The notes: generated by a model not told the origin, from the sequence alone. Positions 1 through 9,196 are shown, counted from the first letter of the stretch. The stretch: 64,000 nucleotides of DNA from Verrucomicrobiota bacterium (GCA_017301975.1 JAFLEI010000008.1:62001-126000); one strand, 5' to 3'. Made by a program: numbers and translations.

Positions 1-1067
1 ACGAGTCGGTCGTTCCAGCGGCAGAAGTCGCCGATCACCTTCATGTAGGCGCTGCGCACGCGGATGCCGTTCGTATTGGCGGCGGAGAAGGTGCGGGGAA
101 AACGCCAGAAGGCACCGTGCATGGTCATGAGCAGGTCGTCCTCGCCGATGTCACGGATGCGCGGCCATTCGGTGTTCCAGCCGTGCGCGCCATCGTAGCT
201 GTGACTGACTTTGGGCAGACGAAACGACTGCCACTTGCCGCCATCCAGCAGCATCAGGATGAGCGACTTCGCATCCCAGCCGATGCTCCACACCGGCGCG
301 TTGGTCTCGCTGCCCTGGATGCCGCCAGGGCCGGTGACTTCGGTGAACTGATTGCGCCGCACCAGCTTCCAGTCGTCGCCGGGTTTGCGCCATTCACCCA
401 GAGCGCCGCTCGGGGTGGTGGGGTCCGTGAGCACGCGTTTGTCGCGGTCCCCGTTGTTGGCGTAAATCAGGCGGCCCTGGGTTGAGTAGAGACCTTTGCC
501 ATGATAGCCGGGCAGTTGTGACTCCAGTTTCGTGAGAGGTGTCGTGACCTCGAAACCTTTCTTCAAAGGATTGCCGTCGCGAAGTAGCGAGGTGACAGCC
601 AGCGACTTCACATCCACCTCATACAGCCCCTCCTCCATCGTCGCATAGTAGATCTTGCCCGCTGGATCGATCAAATGCCGCGCATTGCCCGTGAGCCGCC
701 CCGGCATTCTGCTCGGCGGAATCACACGCACCTTTCGCTCCGCATCGATGACATACGGCCCGATGAAAAGCTGCTTTGATTCCGCATGAATCATCCGGTT
801 CGCCGGCGTGCCACCCACGCTCTCAGGGCGCACGATCTGCTTCAAATCAGGCGTGATCTCATAGAGCTTGTCGCTGGAACCAAACGGCAGATGCGGCCCA
901 TAAGTAATGACCCAAAGACGGCCTGCCCAAGGCACAACCGCACCCGTGCCGCACTCGCCTTCGTTGTTAAACATCGCTAGCGCCGGGTAGATGCCGCTGA
1001 CATGGCGCGGTTCCTCGGCACCGAGGACGCCTGCGAATGCTGCGAGCAGCAGAAGGTTGGGTTTCAT
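1..1067 (-). CDS. Exported protein of unknown function, probable beta-propeller (3' end outside window)
   Basis: The reading frame opens with ATG at 1067 and stays open for 355 codons to the left edge, so the C-terminus is missing. The first residues (MKPNLLLLAAFAGVLGAEE) form a short signal peptide, which places the protein in the periplasm or outside. The rest is mixed beta-type sequence with evenly spaced aromatic and glycine motifs such as YGPHLPFGSSDKLYEI and KIYYATMEEGLYEVDV, which suggests a beta-propeller. I recognise no catalytic motif. It is divergent from the AraC regulator at 1156, with only 88 bp between the starts, so local control by that regulator is plausible but not shown. 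Confidence 0.8.
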   Translation of the reverse strand, partial: MKPNLLLLAAFAGVLGAEEPRHVSGIYPALAMFNNEGECGTGAVVPWAGRLWVITYGPHLPFGSSDKLYEITPDLKQIVRPESVGGTPANRMIHAESKQLFIGPYVIDAERKVRVIPPSRMPGRLTGNARHLIDPAGKIYYATMEEGLYEVDVKSLAVTSLLRDGNPLKKGFEVTTPLTKLESQLPGYHGKGLYSTQGRLIYANNGDRDKRVLTDPTTPSGALGEWRKPGDDWKLVRRNQFTEVTGPGGIQGSETNAPVWSIGWDAKSLILMLLDGGKWQSFRLPKVSHSYDGAHGWNTEWPRIRDIGEDDLLMTMHGAFWRFPRTFSAANTNGIRVRSAYMKVIGDFCRWNDRL

Positions 1068-1155
1068 GCGTGGATCAAAGCCATGCAGGCCCTGCTGGCA
1101 ACCCGGCTCAGTTATGCCGCATTGAAATCCCTTACATTCCCCGCATAGCTGGTGG

Positions 1156-2028
1156 ATGCCCAAAAAGCAGGTCATCCAGCTCCCCGCCGATGTCTGGCGC
1201 ACTTTGCGTCACGAGTGGTTGTGGGTGTACCGCGGCCCTGTACCGCAGTGGGAGACATGGTCCGCCGAGATTCCGGTGCCTGCGGGAGTTTTCTTCGTGG
1301 AGCGCGGGGAGGTGCGCATCCGGGCGGATGGTCAGGAGACCCTCGTATCGCGCGGGCAGGCGTTCTTTTCCTCGCCAAGTCTGCGGCGGCACTGGTTTGC
1401 GGCAAACACCCGGCTGCTCTCCGTCGGCTTTCGCAGCCAGTGGCCAGATGGCACCTCATTATTCCGCAATGCCCTCAATTTCGCGGCAAACGCTCCCGCC
1501 TTGCGAAAAGCGACCCAGCGGCTCTTTGCCAGCATTCACGGGTCTCGGAAAGTCGTCACCTATCGTCAAGCCATCACCGCCGCCATGTACTCACCTGCGG
1601 AGTGGGCCGCGCATGAGGCCGCTTTCGCCGCCTGGTTGGTCGCGTGGATGGAAACCTTGGAACAACTGGGAGTGCAGCCCCGGCCCCAGGTGCGGGCGAG
1701 TCGCAGCCGTTTGGATCAACTGGTCGCATGGTTGCAGGCGCTGCCGCTGGATCAAACGAGCCCGAGTTTGCCACCGGATTTTCCCATTGGCAGCCGCCGC
1801 GCGGAGCAATTGATGCAGCAGCAGCTTGGCATTGGCATGCGCCAGTTCATGGAGCGCCGGCGACTTGATGTCGCACGCGAGCGCATTGTGGCGGATCAGG
1901 CCACGCTCAAGGAAATCGCCTTTGCGCTGGGATTTCGTCATGCGTCTCATTTTACCGCCTGGTTCCGCCGGCACACCGGGGCTTCGCCTTCGGAGTATCG
2001 CCTGGGCGGGGCAGGCCAGGGCGCATGA
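1156..2028 (+). CDS. AraC-family transcriptional regulator
   Basis: A 290-residue protein with a classic AraC layout. The N-terminal ~110 residues resemble a cupin effector-binding domain (PAGVFFVERGEVRIRADG), and the C-terminal ~100 residues carry two helix-turn-helix units. The second one, with EIAFALGFRHASHFTAWFRR followed by GASPSEYRL, matches the family signature closely. Such proteins usually sense a small molecule, often a sugar, and activate a neighbouring promoter. The divergent exported gene ending the left edge is the natural candidate target. The start ATG at 1156 was chosen because the cupin region begins soon after. The effector cannot be deduced. Confidence 0.9.
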   Translation: MPKKQVIQLPADVWRTLRHEWLWVYRGPVPQWETWSAEIPVPAGVFFVERGEVRIRADGQETLVSRGQAFFSSPSLRRHWFAANTRLLSVGFRSQWPDGTSLFRNALNFAANAPALRKATQRLFASIHGSRKVVTYRQAITAAMYSPAEWAAHEAAFAAWLVAWMETLEQLGVQPRPQVRASRSRLDQLVAWLQALPLDQTSPSLPPDFPIGSRRAEQLMQQQLGIGMRQFMERRRLDVARERIVADQATLKEIAFALGFRHASHFTAWFRRHTGASPSEYRLGGAGQGA

Positions 2029-2130
2029 GGATGAATTACGAAGATGTTATTTGAAGGATGGAAGGGCTTGGCTTCCAATGGCCGGGACGTTGGCAACCAG
2101 CCCTAGTTTTCAACGGCTCGTTCACATTGC

Positions 2131-3120
2131 ATGCATCCCGACGTCTCACTCATCATCCCCGTTTTTAACAACGAGCTGTACCTCGAAGAATCGCTCTCAG
2201 CGGCACGTGCGCAGCAGGGTCCGTCTTTGGAGATCATTGTCATTGATGACGGGTCCACGGACGCCTCGCTGAGCCTGATCAAAGCCCACGCAGAGCGTGA
2301 TCTCAGGATCGTCGTGATCGAGCAGGCGAACCAGGGGGTCTCGGCGGCGCGGAATGCAGGGCTGGACCGTGCCTCGGGAAAGTGGGTGGCCTTTCTGGAT
2401 GGTGATGACTGGATTGCACCCGGATCTCTGGCGGCGTGGTATCAGCAGGCGGAGCAGGGAAATCTGGATTGTCTCCTGTGCAATGGCTTCAGCTTCAGGA
2501 CAGACCCGCAGGTGCATCTGGATTCAAAGCCGCCCGCCATGCTCAGCAGGCAGCCATGGGACTCCACCTTGACCGGTCCGGACTGGCTCGCGCAAGGCGT
2601 CCAGGTGCGTGAATGGCCGCACTACGTATGGCTGCAGTTTTGCCGCCGTAGCGTCATTGAAGAGGCGCAGATGAGGTTCAGGCGTGACATGATCCATGAA
2701 GACATTCCATGGACGGTCCAGCTCGCGCTGGCCGTCAAGCGCATGGGATTTTCACAGCCGCCACGCTATGGCTACCGGAGCAATCCAAGTTCGCTCACGC
2801 AGTCACGCGATGCTGACAAAGTGCATCATCGCATCACCAGCTACCTCAAAGTCGCGGTGTTGCTGAAGGATTTTGCCATGACGCAGCCGCGTGCCGTGCG
2901 CAGGGCTTTGCAGAAGCAGGTCGTGCGCGAAATGGGGCATTTCCTTGGCAAGATGCGCAAGGGGAACGTCTCACGTGCGGACCGCAGCCAGTTTGCGATC
3001 GAATTCCTGGCGGCAGGCCTGCCAGGGATGATGCTGAAAGGCTGCTCCAATTACCGGGAGCTGGCGGCCACTTTCAAAGCCTGGTACCTCTGCCAGATCT
3101 GGAAGCGGCAAAAAGCATAG
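2131..3120 (+). CDS. Family 2 glycosyltransferase
   Basis: A 329-residue protein with a GT-A fold at the N-terminus. The nucleotide-sugar entry motif VSLIIPVFNNELYLEESL starts at residue 4, IIVIDDGSTDASLSL follows at about 40, and the metal/nucleotide-binding LDGDDW sits near residue 89. No transmembrane helix is evident, so it probably acts at the cytoplasmic face on a polysaccharide or glycolipid acceptor. The C-terminal ~100 residues are basic and helical and may contact the membrane. It stands alone, without other sugar genes, so donor and acceptor are unknown. Confidence 0.92.
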   Translation: MHPDVSLIIPVFNNELYLEESLSAARAQQGPSLEIIVIDDGSTDASLSLIKAHAERDLRIVVIEQANQGVSAARNAGLDRASGKWVAFLDGDDWIAPGSLAAWYQQAEQGNLDCLLCNGFSFRTDPQVHLDSKPPAMLSRQPWDSTLTGPDWLAQGVQVREWPHYVWLQFCRRSVIEEAQMRFRRDMIHEDIPWTVQLALAVKRMGFSQPPRYGYRSNPSSLTQSRDADKVHHRITSYLKVAVLLKDFAMTQPRAVRRALQKQVVREMGHFLGKMRKGNVSRADRSQFAIEFLAAGLPGMMLKGCSNYRELAATFKAWYLCQIWKRQKA

Positions 3121-3137
3121 GGCGGGGTTTGCGGGGG

Positions 3138-4793
3138 CTACTTTCTGCCGCCTTTGATAAACTCATCCCGGCTCAGCATGCCGTTGCCGTCGGTGTCGAA
3201 TTTGGGGAAGCGTTTGGGTGCCTCATCGGGGTCCGGCTGGTTGAGAAGAAATTCTTCCAGATTGAGCTGGCCGTTTTTGTCCTTGTCCCGCTGGTCAAAC
3301 ATCCTTCCGCGATCCTGCACGGGCTTTTTGTCGGCCTCCGGTTTCGGCTTGCTCCCGATCTGCGGCCTGGCCTCCGGATGCCCAGCAAGAAACTGCCGGA
3401 GAACCGTGACCACCGCAGGCTGCTCCACGGCGAGATTCTTTGTTTCGCCGGGATCAGTTTCATAGTCGTAGAGCTCCAAAATGGCGGTGTCGGGCGCCGC
3501 GCCGGGCTGCTTCCATTCGACAAGCCGGTGACGCTGCGTTCGGACGGCGCGGCCGATCAAACCGCCGCGAGGATAAACATGGATGGCGTGGTCGCGTACG
3601 AAGGCGGTGGGATTCGTCAAGACCTCGGCAAAGCTGCGGCCGTCTCCCTGCGGTGGCGTGGGAAGCTGCGCGAGTTCCGCCAGCGTGGGGTAGATGTCGC
3701 AGGACTCGATGAGTGCCTGCGTGCGTGCCGGCTTGATGCCCGGTGCCGCGACAATGACGGGAATGCGCGCGGCCTGCTCATAGTTCGTGTGCTTGCACCA
3801 CATGCCGTGGTCGCCCAGGTGCCAGCCGTGATCGCCCCAGAAGACGATGATCGTATTGCCGGCCAGGCCGCTGGCATCCAGTGCATCGAGCACCTTGCCA
3901 AGCTGTGCGTCCATGTAGCTCGTGGCCGCATAGTAGCCGTGGATAAGATGGATGGCCTGCTCCTGCGCCAGCGGACCTTGCTCCGGGATGTCTCGGTACT
4001 GACGCAGCTCGCCCCAGGTCGTAGGCGCAAATTCAGGCGCGCCTGCGGGGGCGGTTTGCAGCGCGGGGAGTTTGAAAAGCGCCGGATCGTAGAGATCCCA
4101 GTACTTCTTCGGTGCCACAAAGGGCAGGTGGGGTTTCAAAAAGCCGACAGCGAGGAAAAAGGGTTCCTCAGGTTTCAGTTTTGCCGCAGCGAGGCGCTTG
4201 ATGGCTTCCTCGGCGATCAGGCCGTCACCGTACCGATTGTCAGGCACGTCGGCGGATTCTGCCGGTGCGCCGCGCGGCAGCTTCCAGGCTTCCTTCTTGT
4301 TTTCAAACAGCGCCTGTTCACGCGTGGACTCGGGCGGATTGTTTTCCTTCAGTGCATAGCTGATCGTCTTGGGCGTGAAATGCGGCACGCTCCAGGAGGC
4401 CACGTCATTCACATTGCCATGGCCCACATGGAAGATCTTGCCCAGACCTTCCGCCCGATAACCGTTGTTCATGAAGTGCTGCGGCAGCGTCACAGCATCC
4501 GGCACCGCTTTGCGGAAATTCGTCGCCAGATCATAAATCCCCAGCGTCTGTGAACGCAGTCCCGTCAACAGGGCGTTGCGCGAGGGTGAGCACACGGCCT
4601 GATTGCAGTACGCCTTTTCAAACAGCACCCCGCGATCCGCCAGGCGGTCGATGTTGGGTGATTTGACCAGAAAGTCACCGTAGCACCCCAGCAGCGGCTT
4701 CAGGTCATCGACACAGATGAGAAGGACGTTGGGTTTTGCGGCGGCAAAAAGCGACGGGCAAAGAAGGAGGAAAAAGAGAACGCGGCTGAGCAT
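3138..4793 (-). CDS. Secreted sulfatase of the iduronate-2-sulfatase type with C-terminal EF-hands
   Basis: A 551-residue protein with a signal peptide (MLSRVLFFLLLCPSLFAAA) and the start of an alkaline-phosphatase-like fold, PNVLLICVDDLKP. The formylglycine-forming motif C68-S-P-S-R72 identifies an active type I sulfatase matured by a formylglycine-generating enzyme or anSME. The Cys-type nucleophile and sequence such as GKIFHVGHGNVND and FWGDHGWHLGDHGMW fit the iduronate-2-sulfatase subgroup, which hydrolyses sulfate esters of polysaccharides. Two canonical EF-hand loops close the protein (DKDKNGQLNLEE and DTDGNGMLSRDE), indicating calcium binding, an add-on common in Planctomycetes and Verrucomicrobiota. 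It lies 50 bp downstream of the arsR-type gene on the same strand. Confidence 0.93.
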   Translation of the reverse strand: MLSRVLFFLLLCPSLFAAAKPNVLLICVDDLKPLLGCYGDFLVKSPNIDRLADRGVLFEKAYCNQAVCSPSRNALLTGLRSQTLGIYDLATNFRKAVPDAVTLPQHFMNNGYRAEGLGKIFHVGHGNVNDVASWSVPHFTPKTISYALKENNPPESTREQALFENKKEAWKLPRGAPAESADVPDNRYGDGLIAEEAIKRLAAAKLKPEEPFFLAVGFLKPHLPFVAPKKYWDLYDPALFKLPALQTAPAGAPEFAPTTWGELRQYRDIPEQGPLAQEQAIHLIHGYYAATSYMDAQLGKVLDALDASGLAGNTIIVFWGDHGWHLGDHGMWCKHTNYEQAARIPVIVAAPGIKPARTQALIESCDIYPTLAELAQLPTPPQGDGRSFAEVLTNPTAFVRDHAIHVYPRGGLIGRAVRTQRHRLVEWKQPGAAPDTAILELYDYETDPGETKNLAVEQPAVVTVLRQFLAGHPEARPQIGSKPKPEADKKPVQDRGRMFDQRDKDKNGQLNLEEFLLNQPDPDEAPKRFPKFDTDGNGMLSRDEFIKGGRK

Positions 4794-4843
4794 GGTGGTT
4801 GGTGAGAACGCCGGCGAGTTCCCATGCTTTCGGCGAATTGCGC

Positions 4844-5167
4844 CTACTCCGGCAGCTTGTCGAAATGAAACTGGCAGCAGCCGAGGTCGAGGGTGTTGGC
4901 GTTCTTCGCGAGTTTTTCGCTGAACGCTTCTGCCAGCGCATAGATGCGCTGCTGTCCGTTTTTTTCGACTTCGAGCAGTCCTGCCTCTTTAAGCACCCGC
5001 AGATGCTTGGAAACGTTGTAGGGCGTGACGTTCAGAGTTTCACACAGCTCTGTGACCGGCTTCGCTCCACCGATCAGGAGACGCACGAGCCGCAGGCGTG
5101 TCGGCTCCCCAAGCGCGCGCATGGCGGTGAGGCAGTCGAACGAACGTGTCACGGTGCGTGATGGCAT
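4844..5167 (-). CDS. ArsR/SmtB-family metalloregulator with a C-terminal Cys-Cys motif
   Basis: A compact winged helix-turn-helix repressor of 107 residues from ATG 5167; the frame extends further upstream but that part has no family similarity. The DNA-binding stretch VTELCETLNVTPYNVSKHLR sits at about 38-57, followed by the wing VEKNGQQRIYAL. Cys42 stands where the classical ELCxC metal site begins, and the tail contains Cys97-Cys98 and His101 (LGCCQFHF). This is a plausible thiol metal site, although the second ELCxC cysteine is absent. The gene is divergent from a CobW/ZNG-type GTPase, which suggests metal-responsive control of the shared 157-bp promoter region. Confidence 0.88.
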   Translation of the reverse strand: MPSRTVTRSFDCLTAMRALGEPTRLRLVRLLIGGAKPVTELCETLNVTPYNVSKHLRVLKEAGLLEVEKNGQQRIYALAEAFSEKLAKNANTLDLGCCQFHFDKLPE

Positions 5168-5324
5168 GGCAGGATGTTTAGCAGATCGCCCTGTCGCCGC
5201 AAGAATCCCGAAGCTCGCGCGATGAAATAATAATTGCCAGGAGGTGCAACTAAGATAAGACGCACCGTCGTTTATTGCGTTCTTGCTGCCGCTGTCGGCC
5301 ACGCTCCACTTTCTAAACTATCCC
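5168..5324. promoter_or_regulatory. Divergent arsR/cobW promoter region
   Basis: The 157 bp between the two start codons must hold both promoters. An AT-rich stretch around 5220-5265 (GATGAAATAATAATTGC, then CTAAGATAAG) is the only part that stands out from the GC-rich background. It contains a weak TTGC-N8-GCAA inverted repeat. No strong ArsR operator is recognisable by eye, so the exact site is unresolved. Confidence 0.4.
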
Positions 5325-6449
5325 ATGTCCACCCAAGCACGTTACATCATGATCGGCGGTTTCCTCGGCGCCGGAAAAACGACCACCGTCGGCCGGCTGG
5401 CCAGGTATCTCAGTGATCAGGGGCTCCGAGTCGGCCTCATCACCAATGACCAGGCCGGTGGGCTGGTGGACACCAAGCTGCTGCGCGGCCAGGGTTATGC
5501 GACGGAGGAGATCGCCGGCGGCTGCTTCTGCTGCCGGTTTAACACTCTCGTCGATGCCGCGAGCAAACTCGCCAACGAGGCAAAGCCGGATGTCTTCATC
5601 GCCGAGCCCGTGGGAAGCTGCACCGATCTCGTCGCCACCGTCACCTATCCGCTGCGCCGCATGTACGGGGATGCCTTCACCGTCGCCCCTCTCAGCGTCC
5701 TCGTGGATCCGATTCGCGCTCGCCGCGTCTTCGGCCTGGATCAAGGCGGCACCTTCTCCCCCAAAGTGGCCTACATCTTCAAAAAGCAGCTCGAAGAGGC
5801 GGACATCATCGTCATCAGCAAAAGCGATCTCATCGAAGACACGCAGCGCGAGGAGCTGCGCAGCGTCCTCGCTCAGGAATTCCCCCTCGCGAAAATCGTC
5901 ACCGCTTCACCGCGTCAGGAAACCGGGCTCGATGAACTGTTCGCAAGCTTGATGACCAGCGAGCAGGCGCGGCGCAATCCCATGGCCGTCGATTACGAAG
6001 TGTATGCCGATGGCGAAGCGCTGCTGGGCTGGCTGAACGCCACGGTGACGCTGAAGGCGGATGACGAGTTTGATGCGAATGCGTTCCTCAAGCAGCTCGC
6101 TTTGATTGTGCAGGCGCGTCTCCAGCAGAACGGTGCGGAGATCGCCCATTTCAAGATGACCTTCAGTCCTGACGACGGCATTGCAGGCGAACTCGCCAGC
6201 ATCAATCTTGTGCGCAGCGACTACGTGGCAGAGCTCGGCATGGAGCTCGATGAACCCACCACAGGCGGGCAGTTGATCGTGAATCTGCGCGCCGAAGCCG
6301 ACCCCGCCTCCCTGATGGCCGCGGTGAAGGACGGCTTGGACGAAGCCACGCTGAATTTCTTCGGACTGAAGGCCACGCTGGATCACGAAGAACATTTCCG
6401 CCCAGGCAAGCCAACCCCGACACATCGCGACGGCGAGGTGGTCTGCTGA
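5325..6449 (+). CDS. CobW/ZNG-family G3E GTPase (putative metallochaperone)
   Basis: A 374-residue G3E GTPase. Walker A is GGFLGAGKTTT (about 11-21), the switch region carries the metal-binding CxCC motif C67-F-C69-C70 within GGCFCC, and the guanine-specificity motif is SKSD. Family members bind zinc or cobalt at CxCC and use GTP hydrolysis to load metal into client enzymes. The usual CobW C-terminal domain is replaced by sequence of unclear similarity, and the protein ends in a His/Cys-containing tail (HEEHFRPG, then THRDGEVVC) that may add a metal ligand. ATG 5325 gives the canonical N-terminus. The divergent ArsR-type gene is its likely regulator. The client is unknown. Confidence 0.9.
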   Translation: MSTQARYIMIGGFLGAGKTTTVGRLARYLSDQGLRVGLITNDQAGGLVDTKLLRGQGYATEEIAGGCFCCRFNTLVDAASKLANEAKPDVFIAEPVGSCTDLVATVTYPLRRMYGDAFTVAPLSVLVDPIRARRVFGLDQGGTFSPKVAYIFKKQLEEADIIVISKSDLIEDTQREELRSVLAQEFPLAKIVTASPRQETGLDELFASLMTSEQARRNPMAVDYEVYADGEALLGWLNATVTLKADDEFDANAFLKQLALIVQARLQQNGAEIAHFKMTFSPDDGIAGELASINLVRSDYVAELGMELDEPTTGGQLIVNLRAEADPASLMAAVKDGLDEATLNFFGLKATLDHEEHFRPGKPTPTHRDGEVVC

Positions 6450-6533
6450 GCGGCGGACTTCCGCTTGAGAGCGGGACATCGCCGGGGAAATTGATGACGG
6501 CAGGTTGGTCGAAGTCCTTCGATTTCATGTCGT

Positions 6534-7868
6534 ATGAAACGCATGCCACGGCTTCCCATCATTCCATCCCTCCGCTACAGCCTCGCTTTGCTGGCTGTCT
6601 GCACCGCCACGGCTCCAGTGGCGGCACAAACGAAGCCGCCGATCATCCAAGTGGAGGCAGACTACGAACTCGCAGATGCCTTCCCCGGTCTGAAGTTTGA
6701 CATGCCTCTCGGCATCGTCAGTGCGCCAGGAGACAAGCAGCGGCTCTTTGTCGTCGAAAAGACCGGCCATATTCAGGTCATTACCGGGCTAGGCACGGAC
6801 AAGCCGGAGAAGCAGCTGTTTCTCGATCTCACTCGGCCACCGGAGGCCACGCTGGCGACCGAGAGCGAATGCGGCCTGCTCGGGCTCGCCTTCCCGCCGG
6901 ACCATGCAAAGAGCGGGCGCTGCTTCGTATATTACAGCCTGAAAATCGGCGGTGTGCTGCACCAGCGGCTCTCCCGGTTCCAGGTGTTTCCGAACGATCC
7001 CAACCGGGCGGACAACAGCACCGAGCAGCCGCTCTTCACGCAGAAGGATCCCGCGAGCAATCATAACGGGGGCGATCTTCACTTCGGCCCCGATGGCTTT
7101 CTCTACATCAGCGTGGGAGATGGTGGCGCGGCGGATGACAAGTTCGACAACGCCCGCTTCATCAACAAAGGCTTCCATGCCGCGATCCTGCGCATGGATG
7201 TGGACAAACGGGCAGGCAGCCTCCCGCCGAATCCCCATCCTGCCATAGCCCTCGACACGAACCGCGCGGCTTTTTACGCCGTCCCCGCAGACAATCCCTT
7301 CATCGGCAGCAGCACCCATCATGGCGAGAGCATTGATCCGCAGACCGTGCGCACGGAAATCTGGGCCACCGGCCTGCGCAATCCCTGGCGCATTTCGTTT
7401 GATGCTCCCACGGGCCGCCTTTTCTGCGGAGATGTGGGGCAGAATCTCTATGAGGAAATCGACATCATCACTCGCGGAGGAGATTACGGCTGGAGTTATC
7501 GTGAGGCGCTGCATCCCTTCACTGCCGGACCTGGCAAAGGCCAGGAACCGGCCAAGTTTCAGCCCATCGCGCCCATTTTTGAGTATCCGCATACCGTGGG
7601 CCTTTCCGTGACCGGAGGTGTCGTGTATCGCGGCACTGCGTTCCCGCAGCATCAGGGAAAATACATCTTCGCCGACTACGTCACCGGGCGAATCATCGCT
7701 TTGAAGAATGAGGGCAGGGCCATCTGGACGGATGAAACCCTGGCACAAGATCCGGGCATCGCCGGCATCGGCCTTGATCCACGCAGTGGCGAATTGCTCT
7801 TCGCCAGCCTCGCCTCAGGCCAGATCAAACGCCTCCAGCGGAAGGCCGCTCCTTCTTCACCAAAGTGA
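6534..7868 (+). CDS. Exported PQQ-dependent sugar dehydrogenase-like protein (GSDH family)
   Basis: A 444-residue protein with a signal peptide (about residues 1-31, cleavage after PVAAQ) and a six-bladed glucose/sorbosone-dehydrogenase propeller. Diagnostic sequence includes LLGLAFPPD, NHNGGDLHFGPDGFLYIS followed by VGDGG, ATGLRNPWRISFD and GDVGQNLYEEID, all typical of the soluble PQQ glucose dehydrogenase/Yli family. It would oxidise a sugar or sugar-like alcohol in the periplasm using PQQ. Many family members of this phylum are uncharacterised, so the substrate is uncertain. No PQQ biosynthesis operon is visible; the PqqD-like gene at 56.8 kb is in a different context. Confidence 0.88.
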   Translation: MKRMPRLPIIPSLRYSLALLAVCTATAPVAAQTKPPIIQVEADYELADAFPGLKFDMPLGIVSAPGDKQRLFVVEKTGHIQVITGLGTDKPEKQLFLDLTRPPEATLATESECGLLGLAFPPDHAKSGRCFVYYSLKIGGVLHQRLSRFQVFPNDPNRADNSTEQPLFTQKDPASNHNGGDLHFGPDGFLYISVGDGGAADDKFDNARFINKGFHAAILRMDVDKRAGSLPPNPHPAIALDTNRAAFYAVPADNPFIGSSTHHGESIDPQTVRTEIWATGLRNPWRISFDAPTGRLFCGDVGQNLYEEIDIITRGGDYGWSYREALHPFTAGPGKGQEPAKFQPIAPIFEYPHTVGLSVTGGVVYRGTAFPQHQGKYIFADYVTGRIIALKNEGRAIWTDETLAQDPGIAGIGLDPRSGELLFASLASGQIKRLQRKAAPSSPK

Positions 7869-7886
7869 AGGTCCGAAGCGGGTCTC

Positions 7887-8432
7887 CTAGGGCTTCCAAG
7901 TCTTGCTCCACAGCACGTAGATGTCGTGGATCGCGCGCTGCTCCAGCGGTGTCCATTCGAGGGTGCGCTCCAGCAGCGTTTTGTAACTGGCCAGGCGCGG
8001 ATCTTTCTCCGCGGCCAGCTGGTAGTTCTCCAGCGCCTTCTGCGTGTCGCCGGTGCCCCAGTAGCCAAGAACGAGGGAGTAGTAGTCGTAGTGCGCCTGA
8101 TGGTCGCTGAGCTTGGCCGCGAGTTCAAATTCGCGCACGGCATCGGCGTAGTCGCCCATGTTAAAATACGCCCAGCCTGCACGGTTGTGTGTGGGAGCTT
8201 TGTCACGCAGTTCGACCGATTTTTTGACATCGGCCCGGGCTTCCTCCTTCCGCCCCAGCAGCGCCAGCACGTAGCCCCGGTTGGAATAAGCCTGCGCATC
8301 CTCAGGGTTCTCCATGATTTGCCGGTTCAGGATTTCCAGCTTGGGCGTGGTCTGCACAGGCTCGGGCGCGTCTGCGGCGGCGGCGGACAGCACCAGGGCA
8401 AGGTAAAGGCAGGCAAAGCGGGTGTGAGTCAT
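7887..8432 (-). CDS. Exported TPR-repeat protein
   Basis: A 181-residue protein with a short signal peptide (MTHTRFACLYLALVLSAAAA). The body consists of about four tetratricopeptide repeats (AQAYSNRGYVLALLGRKEEA, then APTHNRAGWAYFNMGDYADA and the following unit). TPRs form a protein-binding superhelix, so this is probably a periplasmic scaffold or a helper of a neighbouring complex. It converges with the sugar dehydrogenase gene with 18 bp between the stops and diverges from the membrane-protein gene at 8558. ATG 8432 was preferred over the upstream in-frame ATG because it starts the signal peptide directly. Confidence 0.85.
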   Translation of the reverse strand: MTHTRFACLYLALVLSAAAADAPEPVQTTPKLEILNRQIMENPEDAQAYSNRGYVLALLGRKEEARADVKKSVELRDKAPTHNRAGWAYFNMGDYADAVREFELAAKLSDHQAHYDYYSLVLGYWGTGDTQKALENYQLAAEKDPRLASYKTLLERTLEWTPLEQRAIHDIYVLWSKTWKP

Positions 8433-8557
8433 AGGAGTGGTAAAGCAAAGAACGCATCGAGATGCCGGGTACATTCCGGCGAACGAAACATGCAGGCGGG
8501 TGCGTTCTGGCGTAGGTGGCTCTTGTCAGCCGCCCACTTTTCACCTTCCCACATCCC

Positions 8558-9196
8558 ATGAGCTGGTTCCAACTTGATCCCAAAAGCATTGCTGCTCGCG
8601 CTCGTACCGCCGGTTCTCCCGTGCCTTCACTCGGGGCTTCGCTCACGCGCGGCGTGATCGGGTTTACCCTCGTCAGCGTGGCAGGCTTTGTGCCCTGGGC
8701 CGTGTTCGGTCAGCAGCTTCGCCCGCTGGTGGGGGAGTCGGGCATGTATGGGGTCTGTGCGCTGGTGTTCCTCGCCCTGACTTCTCCATTGTTGCACCGG
8801 CTCATCATCGGGCCGGGTTCGGTGTCCCGTTTCTACAAGCTCTTTGGCCTTGCCTTCACCGCGTATTCCGCGGCGTGGATCGCTGGCTGGATGGCGTTGC
8901 GCGGCCACCCTGGCAGCCTCGCAGGTTTGTTCTTCGGTACCATGGTGATGGCCTGCATGCTTGTTGCCGCTTTTGATGCATTGCGTATCATCGTCAAAGT
9001 CTTCCTGGCGCTGTTTGTGCTGAACACGGTTGGCTACTTCGTGGGCGGTTTCTCGGAGGCGGCTCTCATCAAGGAGCATGCCCTGGCCGCGAAGCTGAGC
9101 TGGGGTGTCTTTTATGGCATTGGCCTCGGCGCGGGTCTGGGACTGGCGTTTCACTTCTGCCAGGCGCAGGCGCGCAAGCTGCTGGCAGGCGGCTGA
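8558..9196 (+). CDS. Polytopic membrane protein of unknown function
   Basis: A 212-residue protein with about five to six hydrophobic helices, for example GVIGFTLVSVAGFVPWAVFG, YGVCALVFLALTSPLLHRLI and LSWGVFYGIGLGAGLGLAFH. No family motif is recognised. The C-terminus is a basic tail (CQAQARKLLAGG). It lies 83 bp upstream of an unusual PiT-type transporter on the same strand, but a perfect inverted repeat separates them, so it may be transcribed separately. ATG 8558 gives a natural soluble N-terminus before the first helix. Confidence 0.75.
   Translation: MSWFQLDPKSIAARARTAGSPVPSLGASLTRGVIGFTLVSVAGFVPWAVFGQQLRPLVGESGMYGVCALVFLALTSPLLHRLIIGPGSVSRFYKLFGLAFTAYSAAWIAGWMALRGHPGSLAGLFFGTMVMACMLVAAFDALRIIVKVFLALFVLNTVGYFVGGFSEAALIKEHALAAKLSWGVFYGIGLGAGLGLAFHFCQAQARKLLAGG

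Noticed and set aside
3129..4553. A 474-codon plus-strand frame opposite the sulfatase
   Set aside because: The sulfatase frame has signal peptide, active-site motif and EF-hands; the opposite frame shows no family and unusual composition.
6534..7868. A PQQ biosynthesis link between the sugar dehydrogenase and the PqqD-like gene
   Set aside because: They are 49 kb apart and no pqqA, B, C or E is present; the PqqD-like gene has a different neighbourhood.
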